The translations under genes and the position numbers were made by a program. From contig NZ_MECJ01000028.1 of assembly GCF_014596475.1 (NCBI RefSeq), positions 248,001 through 312,000 of the forward strand: a DNA stretch of 64,000 nt. Reading direction: 5' to 3'. Within the stretch, counting starts at the first letter, position 1. Every line of letters starts with the position of its first letter. The notes below the pieces were generated by a model, which was not told the DNA's origin, did no database searches, and was given only the letters and a program-made list of their open reading frames with translations. This document shows, in pieces, positions 53,930 to 62,582 of this stretch. This stretch comes from Streptomyces sp. CBMA152 (GTDB lineage Bacteria; Actinomycetota; Actinomycetes; Streptomycetales; Streptomycetaceae).

Positions 53930-55282
53930 TCAGAACGGAAGCTCGGGCGTGATCGCGCCTCGCGTGATGCTCAGGACCCGTTCGTGGAAGTCGCGCGTGG
54001 CGATCTCGCGGGGGAAGCGGGCGCGTAGTTCCTCGTCCAGCTCGTTGGCGACTAAAAGCAGGGACGGCAGAGACTTCCGGTCGGCATCAAGGGCTTCGGT
54101 GCCCATGCCGACGGCTTCTTCTATCTCGCCGGTTCGGGCGGCGGCGACTCCGAGGGTCAGGCGGGCCTCCGCTGCACGCATGGGAGAGATCTCGGTGCCG
54201 TCCGGGCCCGTGCTGATTCGGATCACCGACCGGGCGTGGGTGGCGGCGCGCTCGTCGTCTCCGAGCAGACGGTACGCGTCCATTTCGTAGAAGTCCCACT
54301 TGTCCGGGTCGATGATGAAGTGGTGTTCGGGGTGCTCAGGGCGGGGCAGGCGGTCGAGCCTCGCGCGCCCGGCGTCCAGGGAGTCGCGGACCAGTCGATG
54401 GTTTCCCATGCGGGCGGCGGCGCGGGCCTTGTGCGCGTACAGCTGCACGCCGACGGAGTGCGCCTGGTCAGCGATGTGCCCGGCCTCGACCGCGTCGAGC
54501 ATGTCCTGCCACCGGTTCTGGGTGAGGGCGAACCATGCCTCGATCTCCCACGCCCATGCCTTGATCTCGCCGTGTCCGGCCTCGTCACCTATCCGGAGTG
54601 CTGCGGCCTTGCTGAGGTTGGCGGCCTCCCGCTGGCCCCGGTCGTACTGGACGCAGGCGTTCAGCAGGAACAGCCACCCGGCATCGACCAGCAGTTCCCG
54701 GTGCTGGCGCAGTGTCATCCGGCTCTCAAGCTGCCTGGTGACGTACTGCAAGCCGTTCCGGGTGCGCTGGTGCAGGTAGTCGGCATCGGCGTACGGGTAG
54801 GCGCGGGCCAGTTGGTCGATGCCCAGCTCGATCGACTCCAGCGCCGCACTGTTGATGCTGGACATCTCTGTCCGCCGCAGTAGCTCGGCGATGTCCCAGA
54901 GGCCCGCACCCCCCTCCGCGAGCAACGTGCTCGGGTCCTCCGGCTGGGACGTGTTCGCCCGCTGCTCCAGCTCCCACGGGCGTGGGGAGAACCCAGCGAG
55001 GCGGCCGGGGATACGTAGCCCGTCGACCACTTCAAGGATCTTGCGGTACTGGGTGATCCGGGGCCGGACGCCTTTGCCTTCGGTTTCGTCCTTGGCCATC
55101 TTGCCGATGTGCTCGCGCTTGTAGCCGACGGCTTCGGCGATCTTGGCGTAGCTGATCTTGCCGTGCAGCCGGGCGAGTCTGAAGACCTCGCCGAAGTCGT
55201 GGTTGGCGATCGCTGAACGGACGTCGGCACGTTCCAGCACATGCGGCGGGAGCGCTGCTGGCGTCGGAGCAACTCCGGTCAT
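53930..55282 (-). CDS. XRE-type regulator with TPR-like C-terminal domain
   Basis: A 450-residue protein. The N-terminal helix-turn-helix is near residues 35-60 (SYAKIAEAVGYKREHIGKM). The remaining 350 residues are helical repeats (for example SINSAALESIELGIDQLARA, HRLVRDSLDAGRARLDRL) typical of Streptomyces XRE proteins with a TPR-like sensor. GGGGAAG precedes the ATG at 55282. It is divergent from the RsbW-like ATPase gene, and a 9-3-9 palindrome lies between them. Confidence 0.9.
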   Translation of the reverse strand: MTGVAPTPAALPPHVLERADVRSAIANHDFGEVFRLARLHGKISYAKIAEAVGYKREHIGKMAKDETEGKGVRPRITQYRKILEVVDGLRIPGRLAGFSPRPWELEQRANTSQPEDPSTLLAEGGAGLWDIAELLRRTEMSSINSAALESIELGIDQLARAYPYADADYLHQRTRNGLQYVTRQLESRMTLRQHRELLVDAGWLFLLNACVQYDRGQREAANLSKAAALRIGDEAGHGEIKAWAWEIEAWFALTQNRWQDMLDAVEAGHIADQAHSVGVQLYAHKARAAARMGNHRLVRDSLDAGRARLDRLPRPEHPEHHFIIDPDKWDFYEMDAYRLLGDDERAATHARSVIRISTGPDGTEISPMRAAEARLTLGVAAARTGEIEEAVGMGTEALDADRKSLPSLLLVANELDEELRARFPREIATRDFHERVLSITRGAITPELPF

Positions 55283-55405
55283 CTCACTTCCCCGTCGTGA
55301 TTGACCTGACAACTCTTCGGTGTGCGTGTCGCGAGTGTACCCACGAGGGGGGTCCCCAAGAGGGGGGAGCGACGGCGGGTACAGGGGGTGCATCCTCGGC
55401 CCACC

Positions 55406-55426
55406 CTGCCGGGAACGTCCCGGCAG
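55406..55426. promoter_or_regulatory. Perfect 9-3-9 palindrome between XRE-TPR and ATPase genes
   Basis: CTGCCGGGA-ACG-TCCCGGCAG lies 28 bases before the ATPase start and in the 171-base gap to the divergent XRE-TPR gene. Its position suits an operator for that regulator. As it is GC-rich it could also be an RNA hairpin in the ATPase leader. Confidence 0.5.
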
Positions 55427-55453
55427 ACGTGACCGAGGGCGGTCGATCGTGTC

Positions 55454-56035
55454 ATGGAATCCGGAAAGATCGTGCGCGGCTTACTCCCGGCATCCGCGGT
55501 GGGAGTTGTCGGGCAGGCCGGGGTAGCCGCAACGGACCGTTTCCGTGCGCTCATGCTCTTCGCGGATGCGGAGGACACCCCGCAGGCTGCACGGCGTATG
55601 GCTGTCGGGACACTCATGAACTGGGACCTCGGCCGCCTGGCAGAAGACGTGGAGCTGTGCGTCTCGGAATTGGTCAGCAACGTGGTGCTCCATGTGACCA
55701 CTGGTCGTGACCCGATGGAGCCCGGACACCGTCCCGTCGTCACGCTCACCCTGCGGTCCTGGCCGCGATGGCTGTTCGTGGAGGTGGCCGACGAAGATAC
55801 CGACCCGCCGACGCTGCCGCTCGGTGACGGCTTCGGCCCGGATCTGGCCGAGGACCTGCCCGAAGCACTGTTGCCCGATCACGGGCGGGGGCTGCACATC
55901 GTGCGCACCCTGGCCGATGGCTTGTGGTGGGCGCCTGATGACGGCGGGGGTAAGAGCGTGCTTTGTCGCTTCGACCTTGACCGAGGCTCCGGCGGAGCGC
56001 CGTCTACGACTGCTGGTGGGAGGCGGTCGGCGTGA
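55454..56035 (+). CDS. RsbW-like ATP-binding protein
   Basis: A 193-residue GHKL ATPase. The N box is CVSELVSNVVLHV (about residues 69-81); the G1/G2 regions are FVEVADEDTDPP and LPDHGRGLHIVRTLADGLWW. It has an N-terminal extension of about 35 residues beyond the core fold. The stop overlaps the next gene as GTGA. It begins an operon with small DUF7848-type proteins, as in other Streptomyces XRE-associated clusters. Confidence 0.88.
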   Translation: MESGKIVRGLLPASAVGVVGQAGVAATDRFRALMLFADAEDTPQAARRMAVGTLMNWDLGRLAEDVELCVSELVSNVVLHVTTGRDPMEPGHRPVVTLTLRSWPRWLFVEVADEDTDPPTLPLGDGFGPDLAEDLPEALLPDHGRGLHIVRTLADGLWWAPDDGGGKSVLCRFDLDRGSGGAPSTTAGGRRSA

Positions 56036-56268
56036 GGACGCGGGCGGTCTGGCGCTACGCAGACTGGGTACTGAGGCCGGACTCCTCCGGGAGCGGGCCG
56101 ATCTACGCGGCGGAGTGCACGACCTGCGGGGACGCCTCAGACGGCGCGGAGGACACGGCGGCGCCGGAGATCTGGAGCCTCCGACACGCAGGGCGGACGG
56201 GCCACACGGGCTTTCGGAACATCATCACCAGCTTCTCGCGGGCCTCCCTGGTGGAGGGACCATGCTGA
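56032..56268 (+). CDS. DUF7848-type small protein
   Basis: A 78-residue protein with AECTTCG (two cysteines at about residues 29-32) and HAGRTGHTGFRNIITSF near the C-terminus. The GTG start overlaps the ATPase stop (GTGA). It is paralogous to the protein at 59102-59326, which has AECLGCDW and the matching HTGRSGHPGFRRVCTSF. The CxxC and downstream histidines could bind zinc. Function unknown. Confidence 0.82.
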   Translation: MRTRAVWRYADWVLRPDSSGSGPIYAAECTTCGDASDGAEDTAAPEIWSLRHAGRTGHTGFRNIITSFSRASLVEGPC

Positions 56269-56435
56269 TGCCACCCGTACCTGTCCCGCAGAGCTGGATC
56301 GCGTACGACAACCTCATACGAGACTCACGCTGGCCCGCCGAATCCGGCGGGCACCAGCCCCGACCTGCGGGGACGTCTCAGGGACGTCGGATGGCAAGGG
56401 GTGCAGCCCGCAGGAGCGTGGGCTCACCGACCTGA
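56262..56435 (+). CDS. Very small hypothetical protein
   Basis: A 57-codon frame with a strong GGAGGGACC ribosome binding site 3-6 bases before the ATG. It overlaps the preceding gene by 7 bases, or by 1 if the second ATG at 56268 is used. The product starts LMPPVPVPQSWIAYDNLIRD and ends in an arginine-rich tail. No domain is recognised. The ribosome binding site and coupling favour expression, but coding potential cannot be proved from so short a frame. Confidence 0.45.
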   Translation: MLMPPVPVPQSWIAYDNLIRDSRWPAESGGHQPRPAGTSQGRRMARGAARRSVGSPT

Positions 56436-56494
56436 GTATGGCGGGGCGGCGGCCGGGCGCGCATGATCGGAGGAGAGGCACGCGGAGGTGCGCG

Positions 56495-56992
56495 ATGACG
56501 CTGTCGGAGATCACGGAGAGCGTTCACGTGGATGCCGCTCCGGACGAGGTGTGGACGCTCGTGGCGGACGTGCGGCGGCACCCGGAGTTCGCCGGGCCCA
56601 AGAGCATCACCAAGGGCATCGAGTTCGACGGGCCGCTGGAGATCGGGGCGCGGTGGGTGGCGCACGAGAGGTTCGGGCCGTCGAGGTTCGACGCCCCGTC
56701 GGAGGTCACGGCGGTGGACCGCGGGCATGACTTCGGCTGGGTCTCGTTCCTTCCGATGAAGGAGGAGAACCGGGGCTCGGGCGGCCGTGCGTACTGGGAC
56801 TACCACCTGGAACCCGAGAACGGCGGCACCCGGCTGTCCCACCACATGCGGGTGGAGGAACCGGCCAGGGGCGCACTGCCGATGAAGGCGATGTACAAGG
56901 TGCTGAACCTCCCGAAGAAGCAGCGCGCGGCCATTCTCACGACACTGGGGAACGTCAAGGAGGCCGCGGAACACCACAGCGGCGGAGGGTAG
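56495..56992 (+). CDS. SRPBCC family protein
   Basis: A 165-residue START/Bet v1-like ligand-binding fold. The N-terminus ITESVHVDAAPDEVWTLVAD (about residues 6-25) and the central region WDYHLEPENGGTRLSHHM are typical of the polyketide-cyclase/SRPBCC superfamily. GGAGG at good spacing supports the ATG at 56495. Members bind hydrophobic small molecules; the ligand here is unknown. It lies between the ATPase-DUF7848 operon and the second DUF6879 module. Confidence 0.88.
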   Translation: MTLSEITESVHVDAAPDEVWTLVADVRRHPEFAGPKSITKGIEFDGPLEIGARWVAHERFGPSRFDAPSEVTAVDRGHDFGWVSFLPMKEENRGSGGRAYWDYHLEPENGGTRLSHHMRVEEPARGALPMKAMYKVLNLPKKQRAAILTTLGNVKEAAEHHSGGG

Positions 56993-57250
56993 CGAGGTAC
57001 AGCGGAGCTGAACGCACGGACGGCGACGTTCACTTCACATGGGGGGGTGTCCGGAGGTCGTGCCGGCCCGCCCGTCGGCCCGGCTCAGGTTCCAGCCGTT
57101 GAGGCGTCGACGGTCGATGTCCTCTGTCCCGGGGGCACCGGGTTTATGCGAGGACGTGCATAGTCGCGTGTATGCATGGACGGCCGCGCGCGACCTCCGT
57201 ACCGTCGGCCTCACCGGCTCCAACCGGGGCCTCGCAGCAGGGGGTTTCGC

Positions 57251-57466
57251 ATGGCCGAGCGTGCAGGGCTGACCCGCCTCACCGGCACGGGCAACGGGAA
57301 CGGGGAGTGCGGCGAGGACGACTGCCCCCATGTGTACGCCACCGATCGTGGGTCGTTCGTCGTCCAGGGCGTTGTGTTCGGCGACTTCACTCCGCCTCAA
57401 GGGGAAGGGCTCGTCGAGATCCCGGAATCGGTGCTGCGGGAGGCAGTTCGTGCTCTTGGATGGTGA
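57251..57466 (+). CDS. Small protein, first gene of second XRE/DUF6879 module
   Basis: A 71-residue acidic protein with two cysteines (GECGEDDCPHVYATD), a VVQGVVFGDF strand and an IPESVLREAVRAL helix. It corresponds in position and length to the protein at 1793-2035. Its end overlaps the DUF6879 gene by 17 bases. A GGGGG site precedes the ATG. No named domain. Confidence 0.75.
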   Translation: MAERAGLTRLTGTGNGNGECGEDDCPHVYATDRGSFVVQGVVFGDFTPPQGEGLVEIPESVLREAVRALGW

Positions 57467-57977
57467 CGAGTGGCGCGCAAAGCTCCGGGAGTTCCAGAGG
57501 GAAGCTTGGCGGCTGGAAACCCTGCCGCAGTATCTGGTCCCCCAGGAGTCCGCGGAGTTCGAAGCGTTCAAGAACGGCGCGCAGGTCGATCCCCGTTCGT
57601 ACTCGTCTCCATATACGGAGGACTTGAAACGGTTGCGCAACGAGGGCAAGCAAAAGGGACGGGTCCATCTTCTCAGTCAGCCACTCTCGGACTACCTGCG
57701 CTTCGAGTTCTCCCGCTACTACACACCTCACTCTCTCGCCGGTGAGGACATCAGAATTCTGGACGTCACGGGCCGCAAGAATCCACTCCCGAAAGTCCCG
57801 GATTTCTGGATGTTCGACCGCTCCACGGTCGTCCTCATGCACTACGAGACCGACGGAACACAGATCGGCCGCGAGCTGTACGAGGGCGACGTCGCGCCGT
57901 TCATCGCGTATCAGCACATCGCGATATCCGAATCCGTGCCATTTCCGGAGTACGTGACTGGAGTACGTGAAGGGTGA
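57450..57977 (+). CDS. DUF6879 family protein (second copy)
   Basis: A 175-residue protein beginning LLDGDEWRAKLREFQREAWR, with the family core SDYLRFEFSRYYTPHSLAGE (about residues 77-96) and PDFWMFDRSTVVLMHYE (about 118-134). It aligns in layout with the protein at 2041-2553 but is strongly diverged. The GTG at 57450 is preceded by GGGAGG. The stop overlaps the XRE gene as GTGA. Probable functional partner of that regulator. Confidence 0.87.
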   Translation: MLLDGDEWRAKLREFQREAWRLETLPQYLVPQESAEFEAFKNGAQVDPRSYSSPYTEDLKRLRNEGKQKGRVHLLSQPLSDYLRFEFSRYYTPHSLAGEDIRILDVTGRKNPLPKVPDFWMFDRSTVVLMHYETDGTQIGRELYEGDVAPFIAYQHIAISESVPFPEYVTGVREG

Positions 57978-58807
57978 CGTTCGACCCTGAGCGGCTCGGT
58001 CGTTCCTCTCAGGAGCTGGCCGCGAAACTCCGCTCGCTGCGCAAGCAAGCCGGTCTCTCGGGGGATCGGCTTGCGGCGCGTTGCAACATGTCCCAGTCGA
58101 AGGTGAGCCGTATCGAGAACGGGAAGGTACGCCCTTCCCTGGTCGACATCGAGCAGATCCTGAAGGCTCTCGATGCGCCGCCCGACCTGGTCGCGGAGGT
58201 CTCCGCGCTGGCCCGGATCGCCAACACCGAGTGGCGCAACCTGCGGGATCTGCGGCGAAAGGGACTGGGCACCCGGCAGTCGGAGCTGAAGGCGCTCGAA
58301 GCTTCCTCGACCGAGATCCGCTTCTTCCTGCTCTCCATGGTCACAGGACTGCTGGCGACGCCCGAATACGTCCGGGCCAGTCTTGCCCACTCCACGGCGG
58401 ATACGCGCAAGGCCGTCGCCGGGAAGCTGGAGCGACAGGCTGTCCTGTACGACACCTCCAAGACGTTTCGGTTCCTCCTCACCGAGCAAGCCGTCAGATG
58501 GCCCGTCGTCAGCCCCCTCGCTCTCGCCGAACAGATGGACCGCCTGTCGTCTCTCACATACCTGCCGAATGTGCGGCTCGGCGTGATTCCCGTGGGAGCG
58601 TCCACACCGACAGTCCCCTTGAATACGTTCACTGTTTACGACTCGTCATTGGCGACGGTCGAGACGTCGACAGGGAGCCTGGTGCTGCGTGACCACCAGG
58701 ATATTCGCAGCTACCTCGCCGACTTCTCCGGATACGAGAGGTGCGCGCTCTTCGGATACGAAGCGAGAGGGAAGCTGTCCGAGTGGGCAGCTGTTTGCCG
58801 TTCCTGA
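57974..58807 (+). CDS. XRE family regulator with DUF5753 domain (second module)
   Basis: A 277-residue regulator. The helix-turn-helix spans about residues 12-60 with LAARCNMSQSKVSRIENGKV. The DUF5753 domain begins near residue 110, with SMVTGLLATPEYVRASL in place of the usual PGLLQTEEYA. The GTG start overlaps the DUF6879 stop. With the genes at 57251, 57450 and 58923 it repeats the order of the locus at 1.8-3.7 kb. Confidence 0.93.
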   Translation: MTFDPERLGRSSQELAAKLRSLRKQAGLSGDRLAARCNMSQSKVSRIENGKVRPSLVDIEQILKALDAPPDLVAEVSALARIANTEWRNLRDLRRKGLGTRQSELKALEASSTEIRFFLLSMVTGLLATPEYVRASLAHSTADTRKAVAGKLERQAVLYDTSKTFRFLLTEQAVRWPVVSPLALAEQMDRLSSLTYLPNVRLGVIPVGASTPTVPLNTFTVYDSSLATVETSTGSLVLRDHQDIRSYLADFSGYERCALFGYEARGKLSEWAAVCRS

Positions 58808-58809
58808 TC

Positions 58810-58880
58810 TTTAGTCGACAGCGCGACTGAATGCGCGTCCTGCCTGTTTTCCGGGCGACGATTGCTCGCGACGTGAGCAA
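58810..58880 (+). promoter_or_regulatory. Two inverted repeats between XRE and CxxC genes
   Basis: TTTAGTCG and CGACTGAA (58810-58831, one mismatch) directly follow the XRE stop and may terminate it. TTGCTC-GCGACGT-GAGCAA (58862-58880) then lies before the CxxC gene and is a possible operator. The spacing differs from the GCAA arrays of the first module. Confidence 0.35.
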
Positions 58881-58922
58881 CCGCCCAGGGAGGCGTAGAG
58901 CGTGAGAAACACGAGGACGACA

Positions 58923-59105
58923 ATGGACAGCCCAGTCAATCTGTCCCTGCCGTGCAATCCGCCCGAGCCGGCGAAGGGCTGCGACGTGTGCGTCGCGCTG
59001 GTCGGGCAGCGGCAGGGCGCGCGGGATCGGGGAGATCTGTCGGGTGTTACGGATGCGGACGTGGAGATCCGTAACCATCCGCATCGGACTCGGGGCCCGC
59101 GATGA
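58923..59105 (+). CDS. Small CxxC protein of the second XRE/DUF6879 module
   Basis: A 60-residue protein with GCDVC (about residues 19-23) and the ending VEIRNHPH, matching the paralogue at 3511-3732. GAGGA precedes the ATG at 58923. A GTG at 58902 has GGGAGG before it and is an alternative that would add seven residues. The stop overlaps the next gene as ATGA. Function unknown. Confidence 0.75.
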   Translation: MDSPVNLSLPCNPPEPAKGCDVCVALVGQRQGARDRGDLSGVTDADVEIRNHPHRTRGPR

Positions 59106-59326
59106 CCGCCCGCTCGGTACTGCGGTATGTCGAGCATCGGATCGCTCGACATCCCGGCACGGACGTGACGTTCGAGGCGGAGTGCCTGGGGTGCGACTGG
59201 CAGGCGGCGGCCTCAACGGACGGCGCGGCCGTCGACGTGGAGTGCATGAGCCACACAGGGCGGTCGGGGCACCCGGGGTTCCGTCGGGTGTGTACCTCGT
59301 TCGCTCGCGTCGAACGCGCCGAGTAG
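59102..59326 (+). CDS. DUF7848-type small protein (second copy)
   Basis: A 74-residue protein with EAECLGCDWQ (about residues 25-34) and CMSHTGRSGHPGFRRVCTSF. It is the paralogue of the protein at 56032-56268. The ATG overlaps the CxxC gene stop. A metal-binding fold is plausible from the cysteines and histidines. Confidence 0.82.
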   Translation: MTARSVLRYVEHRIARHPGTDVTFEAECLGCDWQAAASTDGAAVDVECMSHTGRSGHPGFRRVCTSFARVERAE

Positions 59327-59344
59327 CCGCTTCAGGCGGCCCTG

Positions 59345-60514
59345 TCACCTCTTCGGCCAATGCCAGACCGGCTCGTCCAGCACCCCCTGTCCCTCCACCA
59401 CCGTCTGGCCGAACTCCTTGACCAGTTCTATGACGTTGGCCCGGTGGGACAGGGCGTCGGCCAGGGGGCGGGCGTGGGTGACCACCACCAGTTGGGTGTG
59501 CTTCGTCGCCTTGCGGATCAGGGCGGACAGGGGGGTGAGCAGGTCGGGGTGGAGGCTTGTCTCCGGCTCGTTCAGGACCATCAGCGCCGGGGGGCGCGGG
59601 GTCAGGAGGGCCGCCACCCAGAGCAGGTAGCGCAGGGTGCCGTCGGAGAGTTCCGGCGCGGTCAGGGGGCGGAGCAGGCCGTGTTGGCGCAGGCGGAGTT
59701 CGAGGCGGCCGCCGACCAGGTCGATCTCGACGCGGCTGCCGGGGAACGCCGCGTCCACCGCCTCGTCCAGCCCCTCCCGGTCGCCGATCTCCCGGATCGT
59801 CTGGAGCGCGGCGGCGAGGTCCGCGCCGTCGCCGCTCAGGACCGGCGTACGGGTGCCGATGTGCGTGCCCCGGGCCGGCGCGTGCGCGTCCGTACGTACA
59901 TGGTCGTAGAAGCGCCACGCACGGACGCGTTCGCGGACCGCCAGGACGTCCGGTGCCCGCTGCGGGTCGGCGAGTTCGCCGAGCATCGAGTCGTACGGAC
60001 GGATCTCGCCCGCCGAACGCTGCCAGGTGCCGTCGGCCGACCGGACCTTCACCGCCTGCCCGGCCCGCTCGGAGAGCACGGTCGCCGGGCGCAGCACCGG
60101 GCCGCTCCAGATCGACTCGCGTTTGATCTCCGGGTCGAGCGTGAAGAGCGAGTCGGGGTCGCCCGCCGCGCCGCCGGGGTGGCCGAAGTCGACCGCGTAA
60201 CCGAAGTCGTCGCCCGCGAATCCGAGGCGCAGGCTCACCGGTTCGGTGCGGACCGTGCCCTGGAGCGGGCTGCGGCCCTCGCGGACCGCCCGGCCCGTCC
60301 GCTCGGGGCCCGCCCACAGCGTCGACGGCAGTCCGCCCTCGCGCGCGAGGGCCGCGACCGCGCCCCCGCGCGCGGAGTCGGCGAGCAGCCGCAGCGCGCG
60401 GTACAGGGACGACTTCCCGGTCCCGTTGGCACCCGTCACCACATTGAGGCGGTCGAGTCGTACGACCAGGTGCCTCAGTGAGCGGTAGTTCTCGACGGCC
60501 AGCGTGGTGATCAT
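59345..60514 (-). CDS. AAA family ATPase (OLD/RecF-like)
   Basis: A 389-residue ABC-type ATPase of the COG4637 kind. Walker A is VVTGANGTGKSSLYRAL (about residues 25-41). The Q/signature region LTAPELSDGTLRYLLWVAAL (about 285-304) and Walker B LMVLNEPETSLHPDLL (about 312-327) follow, with the switch histidine in VVTHARPLADAL. There is no TOPRIM nuclease domain. The function is unknown; related proteins occur in DNA repair and defence contexts. It is a single gene converging on the DUF7848 gene. Confidence 0.9.
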   Translation of the reverse strand: MITTLAVENYRSLRHLVVRLDRLNVVTGANGTGKSSLYRALRLLADSARGGAVAALAREGGLPSTLWAGPERTGRAVREGRSPLQGTVRTEPVSLRLGFAGDDFGYAVDFGHPGGAAGDPDSLFTLDPEIKRESIWSGPVLRPATVLSERAGQAVKVRSADGTWQRSAGEIRPYDSMLGELADPQRAPDVLAVRERVRAWRFYDHVRTDAHAPARGTHIGTRTPVLSGDGADLAAALQTIREIGDREGLDEAVDAAFPGSRVEIDLVGGRLELRLRQHGLLRPLTAPELSDGTLRYLLWVAALLTPRPPALMVLNEPETSLHPDLLTPLSALIRKATKHTQLVVVTHARPLADALSHRANVIELVKEFGQTVVEGQGVLDEPVWHWPKR

Positions 60515-60657
60515 GTCTTCGAGGGTAGGGACCAGGTCTGACAATCGCCGCCCGGCGACCGGCCGTGGCAACCCCCGTGCGTCCTGGTGCGTCCCTGTGG
60601 ACAGCCCGTGAGAGCGATCACTGTCTGTGTCAGTGCGGGACCGTAGGGTGGGGCGAC

Positions 60658-62391
60658 GTGGGGATCAGCCAAGTCCTGTGGACCGACAGGACCGACGCGA
60701 CCAGGGACGGAGCCATCTCGCCGTTGCGCGGCGGATGGCTGCGACCCGAGTGGCGCGTGCCCGCCGTCGTCACCGCGGTCGTCGTTCCGCTGTACGTGGT
60801 GTGGGCGCTGCTCCTCGCGACCGGCGGCGGCGACCTCGCGGCCCAGCTCGCCTGGGCGGGCTTCGCGGCGCGGCATCCGGTCTCCGCGTACAACCTCTCC
60901 TGGTATGGCGGCGCGCACACCGCCAACTACAGCCTGCTCACGCCGTGGTTGATGGCCGCGTTCGGGGTGCGGGCCGTCTCGGTCGCGGCGGGGTTGTCCG
61001 GTACGTGGCTGATGGCCCTGCTGTTCGTACGGGCGGAGGGCGCGCGGGGCGACGGGGGTGACCGTCCCTGGCGGGGGCTGTGGCCCGCGCTTCTGGCGGC
61101 GGCCGCGCTCTGGTGCAATGTCGTCTCGGGGCGGACCACGTTCGCGGTGGGGGTGTCGTTCGCCCTGGCCGCCTGTCTGTTTGTGCAGGGGGCGGGGTCA
61201 ACAACCGTTCGGCGAGCAGTGGTCCGGGATCGGAGCAGTGCTCTCGGATCGGCCGAGCGGTCCGGAACGCGACTCGTGCTCGCATGTGTGAGCACCGCTC
61301 TCGCCACCATGGCCAGCCCCGTCGCCGGGCTCTTCCTGCTCGTCGTCGGCGCCGCGTACGGGCTCGACAGGCAGTGGGCGAAGGCCGCCGTGCTGAGCGC
61401 GCCGCCGTGCGCGGTCGTCGGAGCCACCACCCTTCTCTTCCCCTTCGAGGGCGAACAGCCCATGGCGCTGGGCAAGGTGTGGATGCCGCTGGCCGTATGC
61501 GCCGCGCTGCTGCTCGCCGCGCCCGTCGCCCGTACGTGGAAGGTGGTGCGGGTCGGGGCCGCCGTGTACGCGGTCGGTGTGGTGCTCACGTACCTCGTCG
61601 CCTCGCCCGTCGGGTCGAACGTGGAACGGCTCGTCGGGCTCGCCGGGCCGCCCGTCCTGCTCGCCGCGCTGCTCGCGCCCGGGCTCGACCGGACGCGGCG
61701 GGTCGTGCTGGCCGTGACGCTGCTCGTCTCCGTCAACTGGCTGCGCGACAAGACGCTCGACGACATTCACGTCTCCACCGTCACGCCCGCGTGGGCGGCG
61801 CATACGGACGGGCTGGTCAGCGAGTTGCGGCGGCTCGGGGCGGACCGCACGCGGGTCGAGGTCGTACCGGCGCGCAACCATCGCGAGGCCGCGGTGCTGG
61901 CGGCGGACGTCAATTCCGCTCGCGGCTGGAATCGGCAGCTCGACGTCGAGCGCGGCCGCCTGTTCTACGACGGGTCGTTCACGGCGGCGCGGTATCGCGA
62001 CTGGCTCGATCGGTGGGCCGTCGGATACGTCGCCGTGCACGACGGGCTGCCCGACGGGCCCGCCACGGCGGAGGCCTCGCTCGTTCGGGAGCAGCCGCCG
62101 TGGTTGGAGCATGTGTGGCGGGATGAGCACTGGACGGTGTACCGGGTGCGGGGTGCCGTGCCGTTGGTGTCCGCGCCGGGGGTGGCCGTGGGGGGTGATG
62201 ACGCGTCGCTCGTGGTGCGGATGCCGCGTGCGGGATCCGCGGTGGTGCGGATCGCGTACTCGCCGTGGTTGCGGGCGACGGGGGGTGCGTGCGTTGCTCG
62301 TGACGGGGAGTTTGTTCGGCTCACCGTGCCGCGGGCCGGGGAGTATCGGCTTGAGTCGCCGTATCGGTGGCCTCGTGGGGGCGGGTGTTGA
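60658..62391 (+). CDS. Polytopic membrane protein with extracytoplasmic C-terminal domain
   Basis: A 577-residue protein with about ten transmembrane helices in the first 370 residues and a soluble C-terminal domain of about 200 residues. The first outer loop contains SAYNLSWYGGAHTANYSLLT. The topology resembles GT-C glycosyltransferases, but I see no decisive catalytic motif. The GTG at 60658 follows GGGTGGGG; the longer upstream frame has no membrane or protein character. It is divergent from the AAA ATPase gene across 143 bases. No function can be assigned. Confidence 0.82.
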   Translation: MGISQVLWTDRTDATRDGAISPLRGGWLRPEWRVPAVVTAVVVPLYVVWALLLATGGGDLAAQLAWAGFAARHPVSAYNLSWYGGAHTANYSLLTPWLMAAFGVRAVSVAAGLSGTWLMALLFVRAEGARGDGGDRPWRGLWPALLAAAALWCNVVSGRTTFAVGVSFALAACLFVQGAGSTTVRRAVVRDRSSALGSAERSGTRLVLACVSTALATMASPVAGLFLLVVGAAYGLDRQWAKAAVLSAPPCAVVGATTLLFPFEGEQPMALGKVWMPLAVCAALLLAAPVARTWKVVRVGAAVYAVGVVLTYLVASPVGSNVERLVGLAGPPVLLAALLAPGLDRTRRVVLAVTLLVSVNWLRDKTLDDIHVSTVTPAWAAHTDGLVSELRRLGADRTRVEVVPARNHREAAVLAADVNSARGWNRQLDVERGRLFYDGSFTAARYRDWLDRWAVGYVAVHDGLPDGPATAEASLVREQPPWLEHVWRDEHWTVYRVRGAVPLVSAPGVAVGGDDASLVVRMPRAGSAVVRIAYSPWLRATGGACVARDGEFVRLTVPRAGEYRLESPYRWPRGGGC

Positions 62392-62448
62392 GCGCCGCCG
62401 GGGTTTGGGTGAGTGGTGCGGTGCGGGTTGTGTGTGGCTTGTCGCGCC

Positions 62449-62475
62449 CACGCGGCGGAGCCGCACAATGTCACA
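62449..62475. repeat. Hairpin segment shared with 3899-3926
   Basis: GCGGC-GGA-GCCGC (62452-62464) followed by ATGTCACAG. The same hairpin, with nearly the same flanks, occurs at 3899-3926. Confidence 0.7.
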
Positions 62476-62539
62476 GCCCCGCGCCCCTAGGAATCTTCGG
62501 CTCCGCCGTCGTCACCGTGCGGACCGTGCTTGGTTGATC

Positions 62540-62559
62540 GCGCAGTTCCCCGCGCCCCT
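62540..62559. repeat. Half copy of the dispersed repeat
   Basis: GCGCAGTTCCCCGCGCCCCT between the converging membrane-protein and DUF1330 genes, preceded by the flank CGGACCGTGCTTGGTTGATC. A shorter fragment is at 62475-62489. No gene is supported in this 191-base gap. Confidence 0.8.
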
Positions 62560-62582
62560 AAAAGCCCTGTAGGGCGCCCCAA

